Shown here: piece after piece, positions 50,630-63,926 of the stretch
Numbering within the stretch: position 1 is the first letter of the stretch
How the letters are laid out: every line of letters starts with the position of its first letter
Assembly (NCBI RefSeq): GCF_000002995.4
Contig: NW_025062477.1
Coordinates: forward strand, 4,064,649 to 4,128,648
From: Brugia malayi
Lineage: Eukaryota > Nematoda > Chromadorea > Rhabditida > Onchocercidae
Reading direction: 5' to 3'
Length of the DNA stretch: 64,000 nt
Translations under genes and position numbers: made by a program
Notes under the pieces: model-generated
The model's input: only the letters and a program-made list of their open reading frames with translations
What the model was told of the DNA's origin: nothing
Database searches by the model: none

Positions 50630-52521
50630 ATGATGTCGCCTGAAATAATTCTCGTCAATTATTATTTTTTATTACTTATCTTTAATTTGGTACCATTACG
50701 ATATGTTTCCACAAAGATTATCACTGCTAATGTTAACAGCAGATATCATAATGGTAAGATAATAAGCTTATCAAAAAGTCTTTTTTTTTTTGATTTAAAA
50801 TTTTTAGGTTTTCTTTTTTTTAATGCATAAAAATGTTAATTATGAATGAATTAGCATAATTGAAATGAATAAATTCGAGAGCAAACCTTATATAAAAGTT
50901 GTTAAAATTTAATTAAATAATGAACTATTTGATTAAGAGGTCAATACAAGGTCATAACGTATCAGATTATAAATCTACAGCTTACAGACAATAAATAATG
51001 ACTTAATTAGTTGTAACGAACAAATTTTCTTAAGCATTACTGAAACGTAAACGTAAAACACATAAGAAACCATAGAATATTATCGTACGTGTTCACACGT
51101 TACTTATATAAATCATCCATAGGTTCATATTTTTTTTTTTAAAAAAAACAAATAGTTCTGAACAAAAGAAATTTCTAGAAATAATAAATAAAAACAATTA
51201 CTTTTAGTAGAGCAATTATCAAATAAACATGAGACAGAATGTCCACGTGGTTGGACACGTTACGAACGTACTAAATCCTGCTTTCATGTAATCGAACGTC
51301 GGATGCGTTGGTCTGAAGCAGAACGAGCATGCGCTAATTTTGGCGGACATTTAGCATCGATTACGGACGAATATGAAAATATGTTTGCTTTTAGTAAGTT
51401 TTTTATTCTTTTTTTTTTTTTCTTTAATTTAAAATTAAAAAAAAAAAAAATTAGGAAATTATTAATTTGTAAAAAAATTCAACACTTTTTTTTAAAAAAA
51501 TCTTTCAATTAAAAACATTTATGTTTTGAATGTAAGACAAAATTGAAATGATTGCATTTTGTGTTAAAAATAAAAAAAAAAATTTAAAATTTTTTTTTAA
51601 AGATCTAGCAAAGGATGCAAATTTGTCAACGCCAACATTATGGTTGGGACGATTGGTGAAATTAACACGAACCGGAGCATATGAATGGAATGATGGTGCA
51701 ATAGGAAGACATACCGATGGTTTTCGAGGTGGTAAGCTTTTTTTTTTTTTTTACTTTCTAAAATTTAAATGGATAAAATTAAGGTTTAATTAATTTTATT
51801 AATGTAATAATAATATTACATATCATGTTTATCATTCTAGAATTACCATCTGGAACAGATTTATGCCTAACAATGTGGCTTGATTTTGATCGTCCGGAAG
51901 GATCCTGGAATGAATGGGATTGCAATTATGTTTCCGGTTATTCGGCACTCTGTAAACGTTCACTGAAAAGAACACCAATTACTACAACCGGTATCAGTTT
52001 CACTTCTTTCTTTTTTTTTGAAACAGCTTATATTAAAATGGGTTCAATACGGAAATTAGCTTAAATTAGTCAATTCAGTTTTCTTTTTCTCTGTTTTTTC
52101 TTTTTAGAAAAAAAAATTTTGGAATAAATTTTGAAACTTAAATTTAACTTTAACATAATTTAATAAAAAAATTACATATTAATTTAAATTTTTTGTTTTG
52201 ACTTTTGTTTATTCTAAAATTTTCCGTAATCTTATGGAAAATTTATGTTTAACCTATGTGAACTTTCCTATTCATTGTTAAATTCACATCATCACCAAGC
52301 ATTTATTTTTTTGCTTTCTAGCAACATCCAATACTCGATCCGGTAGTCATTCCGGTTTATCATATTATAGCCGTCGATGTTGTTTAATTTCATCATTGTG
52401 TCACAATACAAGTCAATCATGTACACCTGAAGAACGTTGTATTCCGGATGACTTAGATTGCTGGGCTAAAATTTGCCCTAATGGCGGAATTGGCTGGTGT
52501 TTACCGCTCCCAAAAATTTAA
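50630..52521 (+). CDS. Secreted C-type lectin with 8-Cys C-terminal tail
   Basis: Five exons join in phase: 50630-50753, 51208-51393, 51603-51731, 51841-51990 and 52322-52521, giving 262 residues. Residues 1 to about 25 form a signal peptide (two adjacent ATGs; 50630 is the first). A long-form C-type lectin fold spans about 53-186: C53PRGW and C66 (the extra N-terminal pair), W76SEAERAC83, FGGHLASI (86-93), LWLG (116-119), YEWNDG (130-135), LC155, WNEWDC174 and LC184. The expected bridges are C83-C184 and C155-C174. The EPN/QPD calcium-sugar motif is not seen where expected (ELPSGTD instead), so classical sugar binding is doubtful. A linker rich in Lys, Thr and Ser leads to a tail with eight cysteines between 216 and 256. 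Possible N-glycosylation sites are N110 and N225. Likely extracellular. It is not clear which nematode clec gene is the orthologue. Confidence 0.85.
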
Positions 52522-52553
52522 TCCATACCTTAAATATTTGCATACAGTTATTA

Positions 52554-52559
52554 AATAAA
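52554..52559 (+). terminator. Polyadenylation signal AATAAA of the C-type lectin gene
   Basis: A canonical AATAAA lies 33 bp after the lectin stop codon, implying a very short 3' UTR of about 50 bases. Position and sequence are direct observations; use as the actual cleavage signal is inferred. Confidence 0.55.
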
Positions 52560-55500
52560 TTATGCGTCTTTCACGGTTATTTATTTGGATCTCTTTGTTT
52601 TCTTTTTTTTCTTTTTTTTTTTGAATAATTTTTTTGAATTTTTAGCTCAGATTTGTTTAAATTCATTTATTTTTGCAACTAAGAATTACTTTAATCGTAT
52701 ATAAATGCCTTTTTTTTTTTTTTTTGTGAAATTTAAAATTAAAACTTCAGCCATATTTTTTGTTTGATCAAATTTCGGGAATTTCAAATGTATAAAAATA
52801 ATGCTAAAGCTTTATGCATCTACCAAAAATTACATATAATAATCGAAAATGATCGATTGATAATTTTTTTTTTTTAATTATTGCATAAAGTTTATGTTTT
52901 CTCCTTATTTATTTATCAATTTATTTTGTATTTTTTTTTTTGCAATTGATAATGTTTTATGTTGTAAAGTTATATTTACTATTATTATTTATTATTATTT
53001 TAATAAAATGAAATTTCATAAAACTTTTGGTAGCTAATCCACGTTTTGTTAATTGTTGTCTTCAATTACAAATTTAATATTAATAAAATTTAAACTAATA
53101 TTCACAGTTTACATAGAGTTAAAATATCCATTGAAATAATATCCATTTCATAAATACATTAATAAATTAACCATTGCTGATGGTATTAAATTTATTCTTT
53201 AATTTAAAATACTTCGATTTATCAATTTGTTGGATTTCTTTTGCTACCTGTATTATTTAGTAAAAAAAAAAAAAAAAATTTATTTCAATGCGATTCAGAA
53301 ATTTAGTTTGATTTCATATTTAATAGAAATAAGTATTTATAAAAGTGACTCAATATTTTCTGCATGAAATTGAAAAATAAATCATAAATCGTATTTTTTT
53401 TTTCGATTAAAATCACTAAAATTAGTAAATTTTACGTGGAAAACGTGGAAGGGACTTTTTCAAAACAATGCAAATAATAACATTTTTAGCTTTTCAAAAA
53501 TTTCGACGAAATTATTGAAATTAATATGAAAAATATTCAAAGGTGTAAAAGTATAATTTGATTATTTCTCTTCTTCATTATTATTACAAATTTTTTAAAT
53601 TAAAATTTTAGATTTCAATAAGAGAAGAAAAAATTTTTGAGTTTTGCAAAAAAAAAAAAGAAAAGAAAAAGAAAAGATTAAAATTTAAAGCATTCAATTC
53701 GTATAGCTTTTAATTTAAAAAAAAAGTGTCACATTTTTGTTTGCAAATCGTGTTTTTCAACTTAGCAAATACAATTTAACAAAGAGTTTCATTCACTTTT
53801 CAATCATTCCTGTCACTTTTTTATTTGTAATGAAACGAATCGCTGTATGAGCTAATGATTTGATATAATAAAAGTGTCATTAGATAGTAATACAACAATT
53901 TTTTACTTATTTAAACTTTAATTTTCATTTAAATTAATTTTTAATTTTATCTCTACTTTTAACCAATTTCATCTCTTTCAGTTTCATATTCTAATAATTT
54001 ATTCTGTATTACTATAATGGATTATTTTTAATCCAGTGTATTGCTACAATTATAAAAATTTTTTTCTTTCTCCATTTTTTTTTTTTTTTTGTTTATATTA
54101 AAAATTTCAATTAAATTATACTATTTCTATCAAAAATAAATGAAGATAAAGGAGGAAAGTAAGGTGCAGGAACAGTTTAATTCTCAAAATTTTTTTTTTC
54201 GAAAATTAAGTTTAAATTTCAAAATTCAAAAATTTCTAAACTTACATTTTGTAGAAAGAAAAAAAAAAAACTATTTTTCATCATATAATTTGCTGCAATA
54301 ATTTTGCAAGAAAAAAGATTTTTTTTATTTGATTTCAGCATTTTTTCTTTTCCAATTCTAAATGGATGAATGGCAAAATTAATGATGATGACTGAGGCTG
54401 ACTGCATGCATGCATGCATATAACTTGCAAGCATACATGTGTATATTTAAAAAAGAATCGATAATTTGAAAAATGATATGTTTACATTTGAGAGTCTACG
54501 ATTAACGGTACACATATGAAAGAGGAAAAGCTTTCACTAAAATAAGATTCAAATATGGGAAGAAATATGGGTAAGGGTAAAATTATTTGGGATGATAGGA
54601 TAGGAAAAAAAAATGAGTGGTATATGAATTTATGAGGTTAAAAAATTTATTGAATCATACAAAATTTTTATTTATTTGATGTTTATTGCCTCATAATTTC
54701 ATTAATTTTTTTTTTAAACTTAGAAAAAAAAAGATATCATTTCAAATCGATAAAAATTTGTACCTTTTTTTTTTGTATTATTTTATGCTTTTTAATTCAT
54801 TTTAAATTTAATTTTATTCTAGCTTAAATCATAAAATATATTTTTGTGTGTTTTTTTTAACAAAAATAAATAAACAAAATTTACAATGAAATATATAGAT
54901 ATATCATTTATAATTATATTTAATGTATAAATTTATTCATCTGTTACTTAATTGCATATTTACTTACTAATGATATTTTTATAAAGAATAAACAAGTAAT
55001 TACAAGGATAAAAATTTGCAAAAAATTATTTAAATTATATAAATATTTGGTTTGAAATATTGACGATAATAAAAGATGCACTCATTTATTTTTATTTACA
55101 AAAATTAAATTAACAACTTAAAGTTATGAAAATATATGTGACATAAATGACAAAGTATAAAACAAGAAGTAATAAATAATAATACTGTAAACAAGTAAAC
55201 CTTAAAATTAATTATGAATTCATTTATTTATAGCACTAAAATTTTAGTCTTACTTTTAAATGATGGAAAAAAAAAAAAAAAAACTTTTTTGATTTTCTTT
55301 TTGGTATACGGTAGCCATTAACAACGGTTGTTTAATATATTTGCTAATATTGTTAGAGGGTTGATAGCTTGAAAGTAAAATGATGATATAATAGCAAATA
55401 TTATAGAAAATTTTTTTAAAAAAAGAGAGAGAGAGGGAGAGAGAGAGAGAAGAGTTAATTAGCGAAGGAAAAAGAAATTAAAAAAAAGTGGATGAGAGAG

Positions 55501-55729
55501 AAAGTGAAAGAGAGAGAGAGAGAGAGCGGAAGAAGAAAGAAAGAAAAAGCTTTTCATCTCTTTCTCTTTCCCTTTCTCTCATCAATACAATTATACAATC
55601 ACACATCATTCTTTCTCATTATTTACCCTTTCAAATTATTAACTAAGCTAAAATTCTTTGTGAAAAAATCTTTTCTATTAAATTTGTCATTTTATTATTT
55701 ATTTATTTATTTACTTATTTATTTATTTA
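52560..55729. other. Spacer between the lectin and the right-hand gene
   Basis: About 3.2 kb of AT-rich DNA. It includes two interrupted GA tracts (55424-55452, 55496-55528), a (TTTA)n run near 55696-55730 just before the acceptor of the right-hand gene, and a TGCATGCATGCATGCA stretch near 54403-54418. No gene seen. Confidence 0.5.
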
Positions 55730-55751
55730 TTACTATTATCACAGGGGCGCA
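55730..55751 (+). promoter_or_regulatory. 3' splice acceptor just before the right-hand gene's ATG
   Basis: A TATTACTATTATCACAG acceptor ends at 55744 and is followed by GGGCGCA and then the ATG at 55752. No upstream coding exon is visible in the preceding 3 kb, so this is either a spliced-leader site or the end of a 5' UTR intron. Confidence 0.45.
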
Positions 55752-58700
55752 ATGCTACAACTTGACGGTGCAAATGATTGTATTAAAAGTACGGTAGGTT
55801 AATTCTTTTCTTTTTTTTTTTTTTTTTTTTTTTTGCTAATAATTTTTTTTTTATTGAAATTTAAATTTTAATTCAACAAAATATTTAAAAATGATTTATA
55901 CGTTAATTATATAAAAATTTTACAGGAAATTTTTTATTTTTCTCTTTTTTTTTTCCTTTTTTTTTCACTGCTAATTTCCTAAATTTTTCTACTAATAAAT
56001 TTAAACTGCTCTTTTTTCTTGCGCTTAAACTTTTAAGTCAATCAATCAATTTAAGACTTCAATTTAAAATTTTAATAATAAATTTAAAAAAATTTTTAAC
56101 ATTAGAAATGATAATATTTAAAAAATATTTATTATTAATTATTTACATAAATAATAATTTTGTTTTCTAATTTAGTTCGTTGATATAATTTGAAGTTAGT
56201 TAATATATGTATAATACAAAAAGAATAAATCATTTGAACAAAAAATGAAATAGATGAATCATTTCTGATATTGGATTATTTTTTTCTGTCTTTTTATTTT
56301 TGATATCAGTTTCACTTTTCGACTGAAAGAAAAGATTAGAAAGAAATATTTATTTATTAAAATTAAAATGAATTTTATTTACTCTTCTCCTTTATTTTAT
56401 TAGCTTATATTGGAAGTTTAGCATAAGAATATTAATTAATTAAAATATTTTTATCTTTTTGTATATTTTACATTTACGTCAAATGGTTTCATTTCATATT
56501 TATCCTTTCATCAATCTGTTCACGTAAAAAGTAAAATTGGACTTTATAAAAAATCAATTTTTTATTTTTGTACTCTTTAAAACATAAACAATAACTAATG
56601 CAACTCTTTTATTTCCTTTTTATGACTTTACAAAATCATAAAATACATTGAAATTGATTAATTATTATAATTCCAATATATATATAATTTCAAAAAAAGA
56701 GGAAGAAATCATTCGAAAAATGAAAAATAAAAACCAAATGATCAATATTTCTACTGTTACTCATTGATGATCAGTTTTTTTCTGTATTTTTTTCTTTTAT
56801 TTTTCAAAAATTATTTAATAAATTTAAATAAATACTAAATCAGTGATATTTTAATCAATCTTATCATAATATAACTATCACAATTGAATCAACAAAATTA
56901 TTTCCTACAGTATGCTTCACTCATTTTCAAAAAGATTATTAGTATTTCAATTTTCAATTTCAGTCAAAGGAATAAAAGAATTCAATTTCAATTTTCAATT
57001 TCGATCAAAAATTTATTTATATTTTCCCAAAAAAAAAGTAGAAAGAATTGAAGGAATAAAAAAAAATAAAATGTAAGGAAAAAGTTAACAAATACTATAG
57101 ACAATAATTGCTTTAATAGTGATGTAACAGTGAATAGTTATGAGAACTTTAAGCGATAACTGTTATTGTTGCATCAATCTTAACTTTATTATTTTCTCTC
57201 TTTCCCTCCCTCCCTCTCTCTCTCTCTCTCTCTCCCTCTCTCCTAAAAAAATTTGATATCAATATCAGATTTATTACGCAATATCGGAACATAAATCTTT
57301 CCTTCATTCTTCTCTTCAAATATTTCCAAATAAACAGCAATGCTCTGTGGGAAGTTTATTTATTTCTATCCTTCTTCTATCATTTAAAATTATGATATTT
57401 CAATTATGATTTTTGAATTTTAGTCATTTTAATGCTTCAAATCGTTTTGTTATTGTTAGTAAGTTTAATGAGTTAATTAATTCATATTTTAACATTTATG
57501 ATATTCATATATATTATATTATTTTCAATACTATATAGATAAATTATTGTAATAGTAATTTATTGATATTATTTAATTGCAATTTTGAAATTAAAAAAAA
57601 TTAAATTAATTAATTAAATTTCAGTGCTGCAATATTAAGTAATAGATGAATTAATTAACCTATCGTTTCAAATTCTACACATATTTTTTTTGTTAAATTA
57701 TTTCAATACATTTTAAATCTTAATAAGAAATATTTTTTGATGGAATAAAAAAAAAAAAAATAAATGAAGGAAAATTTGTAAATTTGTACTATACTATATT
57801 TATAATAACAAAAAAAGAAAAAGAATAAGTGTAGGTGTAAATTTACCTACTATTACTGTAAAGTTATACTTATTACTTACTTTATTATACTTAGTTATAC
57901 TTATTACTTACTTTATTATACTTTTGCTATTTTATGCTATTTTCTATTTTCTAACATATTTTCTAACAAAAATTTTTCTCTATTAAATAAATAGGAAAAA
58001 AAGAGAAATATTAATTTTCATATTTATATTAATCTGAAAATTTAAGGAATATTATAAAATATGCAAAGCGTAAATTAAATGATTAGTATAATTATTCAAA
58101 ATTATTAAATGCTGTGAGTAACTTAGTTTTCCTAAAACAATAATACTATACTAAGTAATATTTCGAGATTAGAATTTTGCATGTAATTTTTCATTATTAT
58201 TTTTAAGTGACGTAGAATTTATCATTTATTTTTTCATTTGTAAGTGTGAGAATAGCAAAAAAGGATTTTTGATTTTATTAAAATTTCATTTATATAATTT
58301 TTACTTTTCTTTTAAAAAAAAGAAAAGATTTAATATTTTTACAAAAATTTGATTCGTTTTTTCTTTTTATTTCTTATCATTTCTTTCTTTCTTTTTTTTT
58401 TTGTTATCTTTCATTGATATTTTATTTTGATAATTGGCGGATAATGAAAGGTTAGCAAATGAGGCATCAAATGACGCACATTTTAGCAAGTTTGGTCGGA
58501 TTATAAGATCGGATAGATTTGAAGCAGATGAAAAAGCGGAATGAAAAAGAGTGAAAGAATAGGAAAACTACAGGAAAGTGTCAAATTACTAGTTCCTGAT
58601 GCTGCTACTATTGCTAGTGCTATTGCTAACGTTGCTGTTGCTGTTGCTGATTTTATTGGTGGTGATAATATTGTTATTGTTATTGCTAAATAATGATAAT

Positions 58701-61700
58701 CATTATCATAGTAATAGTAATAATGATTTTTATTGTTATACTTATGATAGCAATGACAATAGTAATAGTGGCAAAAACAGCAGTGATAATAATAATAATA
58801 ATAATAATGTCTTTGGAATGGTCAAAGTAGTAGTAAAATAATGATGATAGCAGTAACAACAATAACAATAATAGTAATGCTGGTAATAATAATAATAATA
58901 ATAATAATAAATTTATATTAGTAGTAGTTTAACAGTTTTTGAATGATCAAACAAAAGATTAGTAGAAATTCATATTATTCCGGAAATTTCAAACATTTAA
59001 AAGTAGTACTTGTAAAATTTGTATAAGACTTTTAGAAATGATTGCTTCTGATCGTTTGACTATTTTGATTATTTAACTTTTTTTTTTTTTCTCCTGATAA
59101 AAATTAGAATTTACTGATCAAAGTTTAAAATATCAACATGTGCACATTTTTTTAAAATTCTTTTAAAAAATGTAGCAAATTTAGTCAAATTTAGTTAATA
59201 ATCACCTTTTTTACTGATATTTTAGTAATCAAATCATTATATATTTAATTAATATTATCATTATTATTATTGGAGTATAAGTTAATTATTTACTGATAAT
59301 ATTAGTAAGTAATGCATGTATACGAATGATTTAAGCTGTTGTTTTAAGTAGTTTATTGAAATATTAAATTACTGAAATTGTTTACTCAGTTGTCTACTTA
59401 TTTGGAAAATGACTACAATCTCTTAAATTAACAAATTGTAACAAAAATTTTTTAAACCAAATAACATTTGAAAAGTTAAATCTATTAACTAACAAAAAAA
59501 TATTGATTTGTTAGTTTTAGAATGATGAAAGAATAAACAGCAAAAAAATTTCAAACATTCAAAAAGTAATACTGTAAAATTGTATAAAACTTTTAGGATT
59601 CATTGATTGATTACTTCTGATCTTTTGACTAATTTGATCATTTAATTTTGCTTTGATAACTATCAAATTTCATTCATATTAACATCATTTTTTTTTTAAA
59701 TATAATTAACAAATTCAAAAATTTATTAGCTTTACAAAGTTAATAAAATTTCCTGAATTAGTTTCATTAATAACTTGAATTTTTGAAGCATTTAATTCCA
59801 TAATATTAAAAATAATCAATGGAATTGCTAATTAAAATACTTGTAAAAAAAATTAACTTTTAATTAGCATAGATGTAACTTTACAAAGTTAATAAATTTC
59901 ATGAATTAATTTTTAATAATATCAATTATTTGCAATGCAATTGTTGTATTGTATCAAAAATGCTTTCCATTTCAGTTTAATTGTTAAATATAGTGTTTAT
60001 TCCGTTTTCTTTCCTGATTTGGTTTTTTCCTCTTATACCGTTTTTTTTTTTTCTGTTTTGTTTTTTTTTTGCTTCCGTATAAGTTATGCTGATTATTAGT
60101 AACATTAGGTTATGTTTGTGTTTGCATTAAATCTTCCACTTTGCTAGACTCAACAATATTTGCATAAACTCTTGCTAACATCTGTCCATTCATCTTCTAA
60201 CCTTATGTCTTGGCCTCTGTCCACTCATTGACAAACTTTTTCTACCAATTAACCACTGGTCATGCCCTATTTTGATGACATTTCTATCACTTATTCATAC
60301 ATACAATAGACATTTTATGCAAATATACATAAAAAAAAAAAAAAAAAAAAATAAAATTCTCTCTGTTTTTTTTTTTATTAAATATAAATATTAAAAATTG
60401 TTAATTTTATTTGATCACTATTATTAATAATATTGCTTTCAAAATTTAACTAAATTTTTAATTTTCTTTTTCTTTTGTTTTTGCTAAAATCAAATTTATT
60501 TGCCAAATCTTTTTTTTTTGCAAGTTTTTTCTTTTTTTTAAAATTATTTTTGACAAGTTGATAGTGTTCATTTAATATACAATTTCAATGTTTTTTTTTT
60601 TTTTTTGTCAAAAATTATTTTATAAAAGTATTCTAAAAAAAAAAAAAAAACTTTGCAAATCCCATCGATAATATTTAAATCGTATTCAAATGCTTCATTT
60701 AATTGAGAATATTATATTGTATTATTAACAGTATAATTCTGAGTTTCAGGTACACAAAATTTCAATTTCATCGTACTTTTTTAATTTCATTTATTATAAT
60801 AAAAATTAAAATTTTAGAAATCAAACTAGAACCAATCATAAAAGTTTTAAATTTAAAAATTTTAACATAAATGCAATTATCATAAATGTGCATTTTAAAT
60901 TGCAATTGAAAGTTAATTTTCAAAATTGTAATAGTACTAAAATTACTTACTGTATACTATAATTGTCCTCAAAATAACTAATTTACTCAAATGTCGTTGC
61001 TATTGCATAATTTTTCTCACAGTTTAAATTATAGTAATTTTGCATATTCTAAAAAGAAAAAGCCGCCAAATTAATAACTGTTTGTTTCGCTTTATTTTAA
61101 CTCATCATGAAAATGAATCAATCAAAATGAATAATTAAACAAAAAAAATAAACTAATGAGGAAGAGAAAAAAGATGAAAAAAAAAAGAGGAAGGAAGGAA
61201 GAGTGGACAAATGGACGGATGGACACAAGCATTAGCCATAATTTTGGATTAGGAAGAAAGAAGGCTTGATTGTTTGGGGTTGTAGGTTAATTGCACCGTA
61301 GTTGTGTGGTAAGGACCCCTGCGGTGGCACCTGTCCACTTTTTTTTTATCTTTCTCGGCGGGTTTTTTTACTCTTTTTTTTCCTATTTTTTTTCTTATCT
61401 TTATTTTAGTCATTTAATTTGCATTTTTCTTCTCAAAAAAAAAATTATATTTATGTTTGAATTATTATAAAATTTAAATTAAAAATGAATGAAATTATTT
61501 GACAATGTGGAAAACTTTGATGTCTATAACTCATATATAAATATTTATTAAAATTAAGGCTTTTTTTTGTGGCAAAATTCAAACTTATGTTAATTAAAAA
61601 ATTTTATTATTCATATTATTTGATTTGCATATAAAATTTAGCATTAAATTCCATTCAAAAAATTTTTTCAATAAAAAATTTTTCCATAAGCTATGTGTAT

Positions 61701-63926
61701 GTGTGTTGATATTAATTCTGATATTTTAATATTTTTAAAATACTTATTTGGAATTTATAATTTGATAGCATTTTTGTTCAAATACAATTTTTCTTTTTTG
61801 TTACACAATAATTTGATATTATTAATTATGCTTAATTAAATTTCATCGTTATAATGAATATTACACCAATTGTTAATAATATTTTTATGCTTTGTTTAAA
61901 TCAGTTTAAATCTTTGAAATTAAATATAATGCAATATCGAAATATTAAATGTACATTAAATACTTTAATTGTTTTTTTGCATAATAATTTCAGGTGAAAA
62001 ATAGTGCATTTCGGGTCTCATCTTCATCAAATGATACAATAAGGTTAGAAAAAAAACCTTTTTCTTGAATTCAGTGAAATTAAAATTAAAATTTTTCAAC
62101 TGCCTTCCTTTTTTGCCAAATCAGAATTTAAAATCATTTGGACAGCAAAATAGAAAAACCATAGCAAAATAGCTTTCCTTTTAAATTGACTTAAAATAAC
62201 AGAAACAAATTTCGGTTCTAAAATTACATTAGAAAAAAAAAAACAATTTTATTATTCTTATAATACATGTATAATTTCTTAGGTATTTTGTGCATTTTTA
62301 AATAAATATAATAAATACATAATAATAACAAAATAAATAATAATAAATATAACAATAACAGACTTACAATTATTATTTTATAATTTAAATTTAAATCTAA
62401 AATCCAAAAATTTTATAAGCTTTGCCAATATTTTTAGCCGTGAATCATCAGGACATCTGGAAACTTCACCAGCTGCATTTTTTGGTGCATCATTTGGTTT
62501 AACGCAACTACCGGGTGCTGTTAAACCGGAAAATTTAATGCCAACATTATCAGAGCGTCCGGTTGCACTGACAGCTATGTCGGATGCCGCAGCTGCTACA
62601 GCAGCTGCGGTAGCTTATGGTTAGGATATTAAAATATTACAAAATGGAATTATGAAAAATCTTTCACAAATTAAAATATATTAGCAGCACTATACAAGTT
62701 AGCAATAGCGAAGGTCAATGAAAGGTCAAGATCAAAGTATAGTGCAGAAAAAATATCAGTCCATAATTAAAAATAGCTAATTTAGCTGTTTCTTTACGTT
62801 TACAAATTTGCTATGTCAAAATAAGACAGACAAGAAAATAAATAGTAGCAAATTTGTACATTGTCCATTTAATGGTGGAAAAAAATTTTATTTTTGCAAG
62901 GTCAAAGGTTAAGCCTTTTTTTTGTTTTTTAGATTCTCGCATAATTGGTGCTACACCATATTATAATAGTGGTTATCCGAGTGCAAGTTATGCCGGAATG
63001 TACGCTGCTAGCGGAACACAAAATTATTATCCTGTTGTATCATCATCGTTACGTGGATCTGCTGCTGCTGCTGCCGCAGCTACGTCATTTCCGTTTGCTG
63101 CTGCCGCTGCATCTCACGCCTATTACGGTAATTGACCTTATAAGAGTTATTTCTCGAATAACAAAAAATATGGGCAATCTACCCATTCTTATCCTCTCTC
63201 TTTCTTTCAACAAAAATATCAGAGATTTGAAATGAATGACTAAAATGAATTGCTGTAATTAATTTTGGGAAATATTAAAAGAAAGATTTCGGGAAATGAA
63301 AGAGAAATAATAACAAATTATAGTAAAATGATTTGCTAACAAAATAATTTTTTATTTGTAAATTGGAAACTTGAAATTTGTATTAAAATGTAAAAAATTT
63401 CATTTTTGTGCTTAACGATAAATTTATGATTTATTAGAATTTAAAAAAATTTGTCATAAAATTTGCTCCTTTTTTTTGCTATATTAATAAAAAAAAAGTT
63501 CACTAAACAATTTGAAAAAAAAAAATGAAAATGGATGGTGAAAGTTTTTAAATTACTTTGATTTTTTCCTTTTCTCATTTCTCAATATTACTTACCCGTA
63601 AAATTATTTGTCAGACAATTTAATTCATCCTAATCACAATCATATCAATAATTTTAGCAATGTTTTAAATTAAATAAATCAAAAAAATATATACATCAAA
63701 AGTTAATTAATTATATCTTTTCTTAAATTTCATTATTTTAAATCAAAATTTTTTTATAAAATATAAAAAAATTTCAGGTAATGGCTATACATCAGCTCAT
63801 TTTGATTATGCATCTTATCCGGCAGCGATGCACTGTTACGGTGGTCGCAGTGGTTATTACGGATGCTCCATTAATCCTGTTTCATCAAATTCATCCTTAT
63901 ATGTGTGTTTCTTGAACTCTTCCTGA
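55752..63926 (+). CDS. Ala/Tyr/Gly-rich regulator-like protein, possibly EYA N-terminus
   Basis: Five exons join in phase: 55752-55793, 61994-62043, 62438-62619, 62933-63127 and 63778 onward. The last is open to a TGA at 63924-63926 (205 residues total), but a donor-like GTGTGT at 63903 could splice to exons beyond the window. The first ATG follows a TTATCACAG acceptor by seven bases, so it may be trans-spliced. The protein starts MLQLDGANDC, has a Ser-rich stretch (20-35), a LPGAVKPE segment (55-62, possible SUMO site), two poly-Ala blocks (about 80-90 and 128-148) and a Tyr/Ser/Gly/Ala-rich region (98-188) with YNSGYPSASYAGMYAASG and YTSAHFDYASYPAA. Such Tyr-rich, LP-x-K-x-E-bearing N-termini occur in Eyes-absent transactivators, but the diagnostic phosphatase domain is not in the window. 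Other transcription or RNA-binding factors with low-complexity N-termini fit equally well. The exon structure is reliable; the identity is not. Confidence 0.65.
58590..58915 (+). repeat. Degenerate trinucleotide repeat region
   Basis: GCTRTT/GTTATT units on the left switch to AATARTAAT and GATAATAAT units on the right, ending in pure (AAT)n near 58887-58910. Open frames through it give only poly-Leu/Ile or poly-Asn/Ser and are not credible genes. A similar region is at 16140-16245. Confidence 0.8.
58980..59645 (+). repeat. Pair of diverged direct repeats, about 100 bp, 565 bp apart
   Basis: Segment 58980-59076 (AATTTCAAACATTTAAAAGTAG ... GATTGCTTCTGATCGTTTGAC) is recognisably repeated at 59544-59645 (AATTTCAAACATTCAAAAAG ... 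GATTACTTCTGATCTTTTGAC) with several substitutions and small indels. Confidence 0.8.

Larger units (their letters stand above)
55794..61993 (+). other. 6.2 kb first intron of the right-hand gene
   Basis: AT-rich with CT microsatellite (57196-57241), a triplet-repeat stretch (58590-58915), two pairs of diverged direct repeats (58980-59076 with 59544-59645; 59728-59780 with 59876-59930) and a GC-richer patch at 61190-61345. No further exon with matching phase was recognised. Confidence 0.55.

Noticed and set aside
58599..58841. Open frame giving Leu-rich then Asn/Ser-rich sequence
   Set aside because: It is a direct translation of a trinucleotide repeat with no splice context or non-repetitive residues.
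62945..63235. Second 96-codon frame over the exon at 62933-63127
   Set aside because: Shifted-frame shadow; the frame giving Tyr/Ala-rich protein keeps phase across both splice junctions.
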